From an uncultured Planctomycetaceae bacterium (lineage in GTDB: Bacteria; Planctomycetota; Planctomycetia; Planctomycetales; Planctomycetaceae): a stretch of 59,530 bases of DNA. Position numbers and translations under genes: made by a program. Each line of letters begins with the position of its first letter. The first letter of the stretch is position 1. Below are positions 8,263 through 14,979 of the stretch, piece after piece. The DNA lies in assembly GCA_937916515.1 (NCBI GenBank), contig CALFSX010000258.1, positions 1-59,530 on the forward strand, written 5' to 3'. A model generated the notes under the pieces. That model was not told where the DNA came from, ran no database searches, and worked only from the letters and a program-made list of their open reading frames with translations.

Positions 8263-9075
8263 ATGAACCATATCAAAGAAATCGAAAATCGTTTAGCTCC
8301 GTTTAGATCCGCACTTCTTGAGCATCGAATCTACGGCGAAATCGACCGCATTGAGTCCCTTGGCGTATTCATGGAACACCATGTCTTTGCCGTGTGGGAT
8401 TTCATGTCACTACTCAAGGTGCTGCAGCGTCGGCTCTGTTGCGTTGATGTGCCTTGGTTGCCCCCCGAAGATTTAGAGGGTAGTCGTTTCATCAATGATA
8501 TCGTTCTTGCGGAAGAGTCTGATGAAGATGGACGAGGTGGATTCGCCAGTCACTTTGAACTTTATCACCGCTCAATGAATCAATGCGGGGCCAACACCGC
8601 TGCGATTGATGAATTCCTAAACGAGCTTCGCCGGGGTGTCGATGTTTCGACGGCATTGGCGTCAACAGCAGTGCCCGAAGCCGCTCGTCGATTTGTCCAA
8701 TCAACATTTCAAGTCATTGAGAACGGCGAACTGTGTGAAGTTGCATCAGCCTTTACGTTTGGCCGGGAAGATTTGCTGCCCGGCGTATTTCAACAGATCG
8801 TGGACAATTTGAACACGGAGTCTGGAGGCAGGCTGGAGCAATTCAAGTATTACCTCGAACGGCACATCGAATTGGATGGCGACGATCATGGCCCGATGGC
8901 GATCCGCCTGCTCAAATCACTCTGTGGAGACGACGAGGCACGTTGGGGAAAAGCGGAGAAAGCAGCAGTTGATTGTTTAATTGCCCGGAGAGAGCTTTGG
9001 GATGGAATCTATGAGACAATTAACAATAGCAATGTGGAAGTGAAAAATGGCCCACAAGAAATCCAACCTTCCTGA
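8263..9075 (+). CDS. DUF3050 family protein (haem-oxygenase-like fold)
   Basis: The 270-residue protein has DUF3050 hallmarks: [12 protein letters not shown]-like N-terminus, [20 protein letters not shown] near residue 45, [14 protein letters not shown], and the later SHFELY and [13 protein letters not shown]. The family is predicted to have an all-helical haem-oxygenase-like fold with His/Glu metal ligands; activity is not established. AGAGG lies nine bases before the ATG at 8263, which I chose over the upstream hydrophobic in-frame extension. Its last codons overlap the start of the DUF2256 gene by 29 bases, suggesting translational coupling. Confidence 0.88.
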   Translation: MNHIKEIENRLAPFRSALLEHRIYGEIDRIESLGVFMEHHVFAVWDFMSLLKVLQRRLCCVDVPWLPPEDLEGSRFINDIVLAEESDEDGRGGFASHFELYHRSMNQCGANTAAIDEFLNELRRGVDVSTALASTAVPEAARRFVQSTFQVIENGELCEVASAFTFGREDLLPGVFQQIVDNLNTESGGRLEQFKYYLERHIELDGDDHGPMAIRLLKSLCGDDEARWGKAEKAAVDCLIARRELWDGIYETINNSNVEVKNGPQEIQPS

Positions 9076-9187
9076 GAAAACTTGCATGGCGTGCGGACGA
9101 CCATTCAAGTGGCGGAATAAATGGAAGAAGTGCTGGGAGCAGGTGAATTATTGCAGCGATAAATGCCGCAAAAGCCGTGCGGCATAG
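9047..9187 (+). CDS. DUF2256 small Cys-rich protein
   Basis: The 46-residue protein begins inside the end of the DUF3050 gene, in another frame. It has the DUF2256 pattern [10 protein letters not shown] at residue 13, a basic middle, and [12 protein letters not shown] ending in KSRAA, four to six cysteines arranged like a treble-clef or zinc-ribbon site. It is very basic, which fits RNA or DNA contact, but no function is established. A broken copy of its 3' end is at 5340-5384. Confidence 0.88.
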   Translation: MAHKKSNLPEKTCMACGRPFKWRNKWKKCWEQVNYCSDKCRKSRAA

Positions 9188-9193
9188 GTAACC

Positions 9194-9217
9194 GATTTAT
9201 GAAGCTGCCTGTCACCA
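9194..9217 (+). repeat. 24-bp exact duplicate spanning a start codon (copy 2)
   Basis: Identical to 5405-5428. It starts seven bases after the DUF2256 stop and supplies the start codon and codons 2-6 of the small membrane protein at 9199. Confidence 0.85.
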
Positions 9218-9396
9218 TTATCGGCTCTCTGCTTCTGCTGGCTGTCGCCGCCTTCTGCGTGTTCGGATTCTTGGCGACGTTTGAGCCGACAGACAACACG
9301 ACTCAGTTCATTGCATTTCGCATCGGCTACGCCATCGTCGGAGTCTGCTGTCTGCTGGGCATTGGATTCCTGATTTCCAAGACTCTTCGAAAGTAG
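9199..9396 (+). CDS. Small two-helix membrane protein
   Basis: The 65-residue protein begins MKLPVTIIGSLLLLAV and has two hydrophobic helices (about residues 6-25 and 38-58) ending in a basic KTLRK tail. It follows the DUF2256 gene after 11 bases and is likely cotranscribed with DUF3050 and DUF2256. The first six residues are shared with the unrelated methyltransferase at 5410. Function not recognised. Confidence 0.68.
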   Translation: MKLPVTIIGSLLLLAVAAFCVFGFLATFEPTDNTTQFIAFRIGYAIVGVCCLLGIGFLISKTLRK

Positions 9397-9405
9397 TTCT
9401 TGCGA

Positions 9406-9921
9406 TCACTCTTTGGTTTTTGATTCGATCAACCGCTTGAACACATCCCGTGGATAACCATACTTCCGCCAATCGGCATCTGTCAGTGCCGACATTGGTG
9501 TCTTATTTAAGTGATATCCGATTTCGCTCGGTGCCATGCCATCGGCCAAGAGCAACTTCGCACCATGTATATGATCGTTCATTGACCCAGTAACCGAACG
9601 ATTCAACGCTTTGGCAAAATGAACAGTTCCACTCGATGCAGCGATGAACTTTCGATACAAGAATTGCTGGCCATCGTCCGCTGTGAAATCCCGGATCGTC
9701 TCCAGTGCCCGCTCGATGAACTTGCCATCGTCAGTGATCCCTTTTCCATACATCACGCACGAGTAAAGCGAAGCAGTGTTGGTCAAAATAATGTACTGGA
9801 CTCGATCAGCCGTGAACAAATGAGCCGACCAGTCGGCATAGGGATTGTCGTCCAGCGGCATCTCGTCAAGCTGGCCCGCCTTGATCTTCTTATTTAATTT
9901 TTGAGAGAGACGGAAGATCAT
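9406..9921 (-). CDS. DUF6933-like protein
   Basis: From the ATG at 9921 (ATGA overlap with the TspO stop) the 171-residue protein starts MIFRLSQKLNKKIK and contains ADWSAHLFTADRVQYI, ILTNTASLYS and ALNRSVTGSMNDHIHGAK, a pattern I know from the DUF6933 family. It is soluble. An earlier in-frame start at 10011 lies within tspO and is rejected. It is cotranscribed and translationally coupled with tspO. Function unknown. Confidence 0.78.
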   Translation of the reverse strand: MIFRLSQKLNKKIKAGQLDEMPLDDNPYADWSAHLFTADRVQYIILTNTASLYSCVMYGKGITDDGKFIERALETIRDFTADDGQQFLYRKFIAASSGTVHFAKALNRSVTGSMNDHIHGAKLLLADGMAPSEIGYHLNKTPMSALTDADWRKYGYPRDVFKRLIESKTKE

Positions 9922-10319
9922 CGGCCCCAATTGCTCCACGTAATCGACAATTGCAGCACCGTAGCAATCGAGACCCAAACAAAATACGGCACCTGAGCCA
10001 CGGCCACCCACTTATAGTGCTTCCAGATCACCACCGTCATCCAGATGATCGTCGCCCAAACGATTACGATATCCACCGCTGCCAACGGCAAGTTTCGCAT
10101 GCCAAATTGGATGGGTGTGAAGACTAAATTTGCCACAAGGTTTATGGCAAACGGCAATGCGACGGGCCACGGGATCTTCTTGCGGATCGCTTGAACAAAC
10201 ACGAACCCGAACGTCACCATAATAATCGGGTAAATAATCTGCCAAATGAAGCCAATCGTGGAAGGTTCCGGCGTCCAGCTTGGCTTTTCAAGCGAGTTGT
10301 ACCATTCCATGAACGTCAT
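9918..10319 (-). CDS. tspO: TspO/MBR family tryptophan-rich membrane protein
   Basis: The 133-residue protein has five predicted membrane helices and the family features: an N-terminal W-x-x-L-x-KPSWTP (WYNSLEKPSWTPEPS), IWQIIYPIIM, the loop PIQFGMRNLPLAA, and WKHYKWVAVAQVPYFVWVS. TspO proteins bind tetrapyrroles and sterol-like ligands and modulate porphyrin handling or stress responses. The gene is first of a two-gene minus-strand operon with the DUF6933-like gene. The upstream region to 10542 has no other clear gene. Confidence 0.93.
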   Translation of the reverse strand: MTFMEWYNSLEKPSWTPEPSTIGFIWQIIYPIIMVTFGFVFVQAIRKKIPWPVALPFAINLVANLVFTPIQFGMRNLPLAAVDIVIVWATIIWMTVVIWKHYKWVAVAQVPYFVWVSIATVLQLSITWSNWGR

Positions 10320-10466
10320 TCAATTAGTTACTCAATTATGTTCGCTCGCGTGAACAACCAGCGGGTGCCATTTGTCTTTGCGACTGATTGCAAGTCAAAG
10401 CTTAACAAATTAACAAACTGTGCACCAATCGCTTCGGCATCAACATTCATTAACCGTTCTCGCCAG

Positions 10467-10481
10467 CGTCATGATCGCCTG
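10467..10481 (+). repeat. 15-bp repeat (copy 1)
   Basis: CGTCATGATCGCCTG is found here and at 11172-11186. Copy 1 is upstream of the 10543 gene and copy 2 overlaps the end of the CPXCG gene. Copy 2 runs on into the 14-bp word that recurs at 19159. Confidence 0.6.
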
Positions 10482-10542
10482 CGGATATGCTGCGGCTGCT
10501 GCGGCCAACGAGTAAGAAGGTAAGCAACTTCAAGCTCGGGAG

Positions 10543-10872
10543 GTGCCTGCTGATTGGAATTCTGTTTTGGCTGTCTTTAATTCACGCCAAGATCAGCGTT
10601 TGTTCAAAGAGTTCACAGAAGAGATGGAAGCGATACTTGAACGCAAGGACCTTGAGTGCGGCGAATCGTTCGACTGGTCCTTCAACGATGCCCACGGAAA
10701 GTCCGCTTGGGAAACCTTCGATGAATTCAAAGACCTTATGACCACTTGTGGCAATCGAACCATCTGGCTTGGTACGGTGGAATCTGAAGACGATTCACCG
10801 ACGTTTTACGCTTTCATGGGCTCAGAATCCGAGGTACTAGAACGAATAAACATGCTACCTGACAAAGGGTAA
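10543..10872 (+). CDS. Small acidic soluble protein, unknown
   Basis: The 109-residue frame starts at a GTG (10543), the only usable start after the in-frame stop near 10512. It encodes an acidic alpha/beta-like protein (VLAVFNSRQDQRLFKEFTEEME, then SAWETFDEF and IWLGTVESEDDSPTFYAFMG). Compositional pattern and lack of internal stops support coding, but I recognise no family. The Shine-Dalgarno-like GGGAG lies too close to the GTG to be convincing. It is followed after 37 bases by the CPXCG gene. Confidence 0.55.
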   Translation: MPADWNSVLAVFNSRQDQRLFKEFTEEMEAILERKDLECGESFDWSFNDAHGKSAWETFDEFKDLMTTCGNRTIWLGTVESEDDSPTFYAFMGSESEVLERINMLPDKG

Positions 10873-10909
10873 AACGTTTGTCCGCCTGAAAAGAGACGAC
10901 TGAATAACA

Positions 10910-11179
10910 ATGTCCCCCTTCGACGACCTCATCAACTACGAACTCTGCTTCCCGGGAGCCGTTACGGGCTCCACGGAAGTCGAGTGTCCACACTGCGGCG
11001 AGTTATTGACTGTGCCAGTCGATGACCCCATGGGCCAAGACACATTTCAGTGCTGCGAGTGTGGCGGGACGTTTGATGTGGACTGGGGTGATGGCACGGT
11101 GAGCTTTGTGCCGCAGCACCGGGTTGTCACTCCACTCGAATTTCAGCCGACACTTCCACCGACCGAACCAACGTCATGA
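10910..11179 (+). CDS. CPXCG-motif zinc-ribbon protein
   Basis: The 89-residue protein has two Cys pairs, ECPHCGELL (about residue 28) and FQCCECGGTFDVDWG (about residue 46), forming a zinc ribbon of the Cys-rich CPXCG type. The C-terminal 20 residues are proline- and threonine-rich. These proteins are small, probably structural or regulatory, and not characterised. The 3' half is duplicated at 4007-4086 behind a broken gene. Its end overlaps the 15-bp repeat at 11172. Confidence 0.82.
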   Translation: MSPFDDLINYELCFPGAVTGSTEVECPHCGELLTVPVDDPMGQDTFQCCECGGTFDVDWGDGTVSFVPQHRVVTPLEFQPTLPPTEPTS

Positions 11180-11195
11180 TCGCCTGACGGATGTG
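11172..11195 (+). repeat. Repeat words at end of CPXCG gene
   Basis: Bases 11172-11186 repeat 10467-10481 exactly, and the overlapping 11182-11195 (GCCTGACGGATGTG) repeats 19159-19172 exactly. The cluster links three points of the island. Confidence 0.6.
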
Positions 11196-11277
11196 TTCCG
11201 TCTAATAAAGACAAGCTACTGGAAGCCACAGCCTTAAGTTGACACAACCATTTGGTGACTGTCAACCAAACGATTCT

Positions 11278-11625
11278 TTAGCCAACAACCTTGATATTGA
11301 TGTCTTCAATCTTTGCCTTTGGTGCGTTCGTCGAGACCGATTTGATCCCCTTCTTCATGCCGGTCGTACCGGAGTAGCCTTCGCTTTGACCGATCACCTT
11401 TTGGTTCTTCGCCTTCAAGACAAAGTAATGCTCACCAGCCTTGTTTGTCTTCTGTTCGTACTGATCCAAAGCAGCAGCGTTTGATTGCACAGATGCAATC
11501 CCCTTTTTCGCAGTGGCTTTTGAAGCGTACATCTGACTGGTCAGAATAACCTCTCCATTAGAAGCCAACAGATTGAAGAAATGTTTTCCGTTTTTCGCCT
11601 TCTTGATCTGGAACTTCGATGACAT
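11278..11625 (-). CDS. YegP-like DUF1508 protein
   Basis: From the ATG at 11625 (AGGA seven bases before it) the 115-residue protein has two copies of the DUF1508 unit: FQIKKAKNGKHFFNLLASNG...KGIASV and YEQKTNKAGEHYFVLKAKN...KGIKSV. The family forms a compact dimeric-like beta/alpha fold of unknown function, often small and abundant. The 85-residue in-frame extension upstream is not family-like and is left out. The region 11626-11975 holds no gene I can support. Confidence 0.9.
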   Translation of the reverse strand: MSSKFQIKKAKNGKHFFNLLASNGEVILTSQMYASKATAKKGIASVQSNAAALDQYEQKTNKAGEHYFVLKAKNQKVIGQSEGYSGTTGMKKGIKSVSTNAPKAKIEDINIKVVG

Positions 11626-11975
11626 GGTGTTTCCTTTCGATTGAGGTCCTGTGATTTCCGGCAACAACCCTGTCGATTCTAATCTCTGATGATCTGAGGG
11701 CGAGTGTGCGGAATATTCAGTCTTCAACTTTGTGTTATGATATCCTCGGAAAACGTAATGCCTGACAAGCCGGGCCAAATCGGCAAGGTGTTCGCGGTGT
11801 CCCAGAAACACCTCTACACCACCAGATGACTTAAGGATTCCGTATGACTCGGTGCAACTGTCCCGCATACGTACACACAAAAAGTGATCCGGTGTCGGAC
11901 CAGCTGCGTTACCGACATTGGGATTTATGTTGGTCTTATTGACTCCCTCTCAACCGATAACGACGAGTTCCTGTG

Positions 11976-12905
11976 ATGCACTATGACATTATCGGCGACA
12001 TTCACGGTCACGCAGAAGAACTGCGACAGCTTCTCAACAAACTGGACTACCAGCGGAGTGGCCACGGATATCGTCATGCAGAACGGCAGGCCGTCTTCGT
12101 GGGGGACTTCATTGACCGCGGACCGGCGAATGCGGAAGCCGTTCAGATTGCGAGGGCGACGGTTGAGGACGGCAACGGGCACGCAGTGATGGGAAATCAC
12201 GAGTTCAACGCCATCGCGTTTCACACACAACGTCCTGACTGTCGTGAATTCTTCCGCTGTCATACCGAGAAGAATCAGCGACAACACCAAGCGACGCTGG
12301 ATCAGCTTTCCAGTATCGAATTGCGTGAGGCGACTAAATGGTTCAAGACACTGCCGGTTGCGATCGAACTGGACGGAATTCGGGTTGTTCATGCGGCCTG
12401 GCAGCCGACTGATATCCAAACCATCGAAACTGCCCTCGATAAGCTGGGCCGGTTTACCGTGGACTTTCTCACGTTCGCGTGCCAACAGGACAGTCCGCTG
12501 TTCCGGGCGATCGAGAACGTGGTGAAAGGACCTGAGATCGAACTGCCAGAAGGCAAGAGTTTCGTGGACAAGGATGGGCATGAGAGATTCAACACGCGAG
12601 TCCGGTGGTATGCGAACCCGGCTGAATTAACACTGCAATCGTATTCCATCGGTGCTGGTGACGTACTGCCAGACGAGCCGGTTTCCCCGAGGAGCAGTGC
12701 TGGAATTGCCAGTTACCCTGCTTCAGAACGGCCAGTATTCTTCGGCCACTACTGGTTGCAAGGCCCCCCGATGCCGTTCGCACCGAACGTCGCCTGCGTT
12801 GACTACAGTGTGGCGAAGCAGGGAAAACTGTGTGCTTACCAGTGGAACGCTGGTGACACCGTCCTCAATCCCGCTCAATACGTGTGGGTGGATGCACTGA
12901 ATTGA
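11976..12905 (+). CDS. Calcineurin-like metallophosphoesterase (PrpE/ApaH type)
   Basis: The 309-residue protein carries the full metallophosphatase motif set: GDIHGHAEEL (residue 8), VGDFIDRGP (about 43), MGNHEFNA (about 73), a histidine in RVVHAAW and a final GHYW (about 262). This is the class of bis(5'-nucleosyl)-tetraphosphatases and PP1-like bacterial phosphatases, cytoplasmic, with two metal ions. Length exceeds simple PrpE (about 240) by an insertion around residues 150-230. ATG at 11976 is preferred over the GTG just before it. It is a single gene. Confidence 0.88.
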   Translation: MHYDIIGDIHGHAEELRQLLNKLDYQRSGHGYRHAERQAVFVGDFIDRGPANAEAVQIARATVEDGNGHAVMGNHEFNAIAFHTQRPDCREFFRCHTEKNQRQHQATLDQLSSIELREATKWFKTLPVAIELDGIRVVHAAWQPTDIQTIETALDKLGRFTVDFLTFACQQDSPLFRAIENVVKGPEIELPEGKSFVDKDGHERFNTRVRWYANPAELTLQSYSIGAGDVLPDEPVSPRSSAGIASYPASERPVFFGHYWLQGPPMPFAPNVACVDYSVAKQGKLCAYQWNAGDTVLNPAQYVWVDALN

Positions 12906-12945
12906 AGGAGCCATTGAACGGCGACCATGGTTTAGAATTTACGGT

Positions 12946-13137
12946 CTATTCAGGATGCTGTTCGTCAAAGGAATCGCTGATGTACTTCAAGAAGATCTGA
13001 ACCAGGACGCTGTGCTTGTGTTCAGCCGCGTCCTGGTTGTTGCGGAGCTTATCCGCCGCCAGCCACAACTTGGCTTTAAAGCCAAGGTTTGCGTTGTCTC
13101 TGTGTCGAAGCGAGGCGGTCCCAGACAACGCCGACAA
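12946..13137 (-). pseudogene. hsdM: N-terminal fragment of type I restriction methyltransferase HsdM
   Basis: The 63-residue frame contains [38 protein letters not shown] and DSFDEQHPE, matching the N-terminal helical domain of HsdM almost motif for motif (family: [35 protein letters not shown]). A stop follows at once where about 430 further residues with the SAM site and NPPF motif should be. No hsdS or hsdR is visible nearby. It is a relic of a lost restriction-modification locus. The flanking 13138-13356 shows nothing else. Confidence 0.82.
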
Positions 13138-13356
13138 AACAGTTCCTGTGCTGGGTGTGTCGGGTGTGCAGAGGCCCTGAGGGATAAGAGATTCAGCTCA
13201 TCCGCTTCGGTGTTACGCCCTCGGGATAGGCCCCGAAAACCTATCTTGTTAAATTAGGCGAGTTTCTCGGGCTGAAATTGTCCCGCACTTTAAAAGTGAA
13301 GTCGTGAGCAGATCTAGAAATTCTAAAGGGAAGAAGAAGGGTGGTTGCCTGAAGGG

Positions 13357-13830
13357 ATGTCTGTCGATTTTGTGTTGGGGTTCCTAGCCAGTTTCGCGTT
13401 TATGGTAATGAATTGGAGAACGGATGGAGGTCGGGGACCTGTGTTCAGTCCGCCGGTATCAACTTCGGCCACACGACCGGTTCTTAAAGATATTGAGATT
13501 TACGACACGGAGTTGACTCGATATCGACCACCGGGAGAAACGATGAACTTCAAGAAGGTCGTGTTCAAGGTACACAACAAAGGGAAGTTTCCAGTGCGGG
13601 AGATTGCTGCCGACCTCTCTGCATTCGATAAGGATGGTCGGCTGATCTGGACTCTGGATCACTGGATTATCCATTCAGTTCCGAATGATGAACCCGGGAT
13701 TCAGCCTGGCGGGCGGATCACACTGAGAGGAATCGAAATCGACCTCCATCCCTCTGATGGGATTCCGGTTACCGTCGAGGCGGCAATCATGCGGGTAAGT
13801 GACGATGGTGAAGAGCCGATTTCGTTGTGA
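13357..13830 (+). CDS. Membrane-anchored protein with Ig-like domain, unknown
   Basis: From the ATG at 13357 the 157-residue protein has one membrane helix (VDFVLGFLASFAFMVMNW) and an outer beta-rich domain (FKKVVFKVHNKGKFPVREIAADL), like the FxLYD/CARDB-type domains that follow a lipoprotein or membrane anchor. In the preceding frame a GTG at about 13305 opens a basic Lys-rich peptide with GCLKGCLSILCWG that ends at a stop after a run of four G; one more G would join it to this frame as a longer N-terminus. The gene may therefore carry a frameshift at about 13378. Function not recognised. Confidence 0.6.
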   Translation: MSVDFVLGFLASFAFMVMNWRTDGGRGPVFSPPVSTSATRPVLKDIEIYDTELTRYRPPGETMNFKKVVFKVHNKGKFPVREIAADLSAFDKDGRLIWTLDHWIIHSVPNDEPGIQPGGRITLRGIEIDLHPSDGIPVTVEAAIMRVSDDGEEPISL

Positions 13831-14013
13831 TTAACCTCTCAAATCCGAGCAACGCCCACGCGATCTTGCCCTCATCACCAACACCACGCCAAGCATCCGT
13901 TTGTTTCTAACTGGTCCAGCACCTCTTCCGTGTCGCTTCCAGTCGGCAGGACATGCAATCTCTTCGACCCCGTTGAACATGCTTAAACAGCAATATGATG
14001 CCAGCCAGGACAT

Positions 14014-14604
14014 CTAATCGTCGGCAAGTGACGCATTCACGGCGGCTTTCAATGCCTCCATTGAATCTCGTGCGAATTGCTTCTGGATGCAGCGAACATA
14101 AGGATAACCCAATCGTGCAAGAAACTGATTGGGTCGGGAGAAGGCAAAGATGTCGTACCAGACAGAATTATCCTCACGCCACTGAACTTGAAATCTTTCC
14201 TCTCCCGATTCCGCATGTTCCGGCAGTGTTCCGTAGGCGAAAGAGAATCTGCGAATCGGTTTCGATTCATCAACGACATACACCACTCGACAAACATTCA
14301 AAACCCAGAGTCCCAATGCACGTGCCAATACGCCGACTGTTTGGCCTGTGGCAACAACTTCATCAGGTCGATGAATTTCGATCCAGTTGAATCGGTAATG
14401 CTGCCATTCGGATAACGCTCGTTTGGCAGCCTCAAAAACCAGTTGGCCTGTCCCAAGATGGATACGGTTGTGGTCAACCACAAAGCCCGGTGGGGATTCG
14501 CCATGCCGTGTTGCCTCGACCAAAGGATACGTGAACTCGAGCCGAGATTGCGACTCGATGAGTGCCTTGATCTGATCATCACTTGGCTTCTTGATGAGGT
14601 ACAT
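14014..14604 (-). CDS. DUF1990 family protein (copy 2)
   Basis: The 196-residue protein shares with copy 1 (2708-3286) the motifs SPPGFVVDHNRI, LGTGQLVFEAAK, YGTLPEHAESGEERFQV and NSVWYDIFAFSRPNQFLA. The two have diverged over most of their length, so this is an old duplication or independent acquisition. It starts seven bases after the stop of the 122-residue gene and is the last gene of the sulfatase operon. Its role beside a sulfatase is unknown. Confidence 0.88.
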   Translation of the reverse strand: MYLIKKPSDDQIKALIESQSRLEFTYPLVEATRHGESPPGFVVDHNRIHLGTGQLVFEAAKRALSEWQHYRFNWIEIHRPDEVVATGQTVGVLARALGLWVLNVCRVVYVVDESKPIRRFSFAYGTLPEHAESGEERFQVQWREDNSVWYDIFAFSRPNQFLARLGYPYVRCIQKQFARDSMEALKAAVNASLADD

Positions 14605-14610
14605 CCGTTT

Positions 14611-14979
14611 TCAATCATCCCTGCCAACATTGCCATCGAACATTTCAAAGACCGTTTTGACATGCCCCGACAAGATCTTCGCCAACATCGGATCGTCCGC
14701 AGAAAGCGGTGTGTCGGAGTCAAGTTCTCCATGGCGAGCGGCCAGTACGATTGCTGCCAAAACGTGTTCTACGTCAACCGGAAGATTCGTTGGTTCTTCA
14801 AGCTTGAGGGCCAGATCGAACAAGACATCTGACACTGACGGATCGACTGTCGCCTGCCCTGATGACGTGACAGAAATGCCCGGAACGATTTGATTGGCAC
14901 TATTGCTGTTCACGGGCATCTCGATTGAGTTGGTTGAACGACGGCTAGATGTGGGAGATGGTTGCTGAGTTTGTTTCAC
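14611..14979 (-). CDS. Small acidic protein, conserved-looking, unknown
   Basis: The 122-residue protein starts at an ATG overlapping the sulfatase stop (ATGA), so it is translationally coupled. The first 45 residues are Ser/Thr/Asn-rich and look unstructured. The rest (DVLFDLALKLEEP, DVEHVLAAIVLAARHGELD, ADDPMLAKILSGHVKTVFEMF) looks like a compact helical domain that I believe recurs in other planctomycetes as a short protein. Function unknown. Confidence 0.75.
   Translation of the reverse strand: MKQTQQPSPTSSRRSTNSIEMPVNSNSANQIVPGISVTSSGQATVDPSVSDVLFDLALKLEEPTNLPVDVEHVLAAIVLAARHGELDSDTPLSADDPMLAKILSGHVKTVFEMFDGNVGRDD

Noticed and set aside
11640-11880. N-terminal extension of the YegP-like protein
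   Set aside because: The DUF1508 unit begins at 11625 with a proper ribosome site; the extension does not resemble the family.
2424-13137. Integron-like cassette array
   Set aside because: Small unrelated genes in a row suggested it, but they lie on both strands, the spacers hold no shared attC-type structure with RYYYAAC/GTTRRRY ends, and no integron integrase is present.
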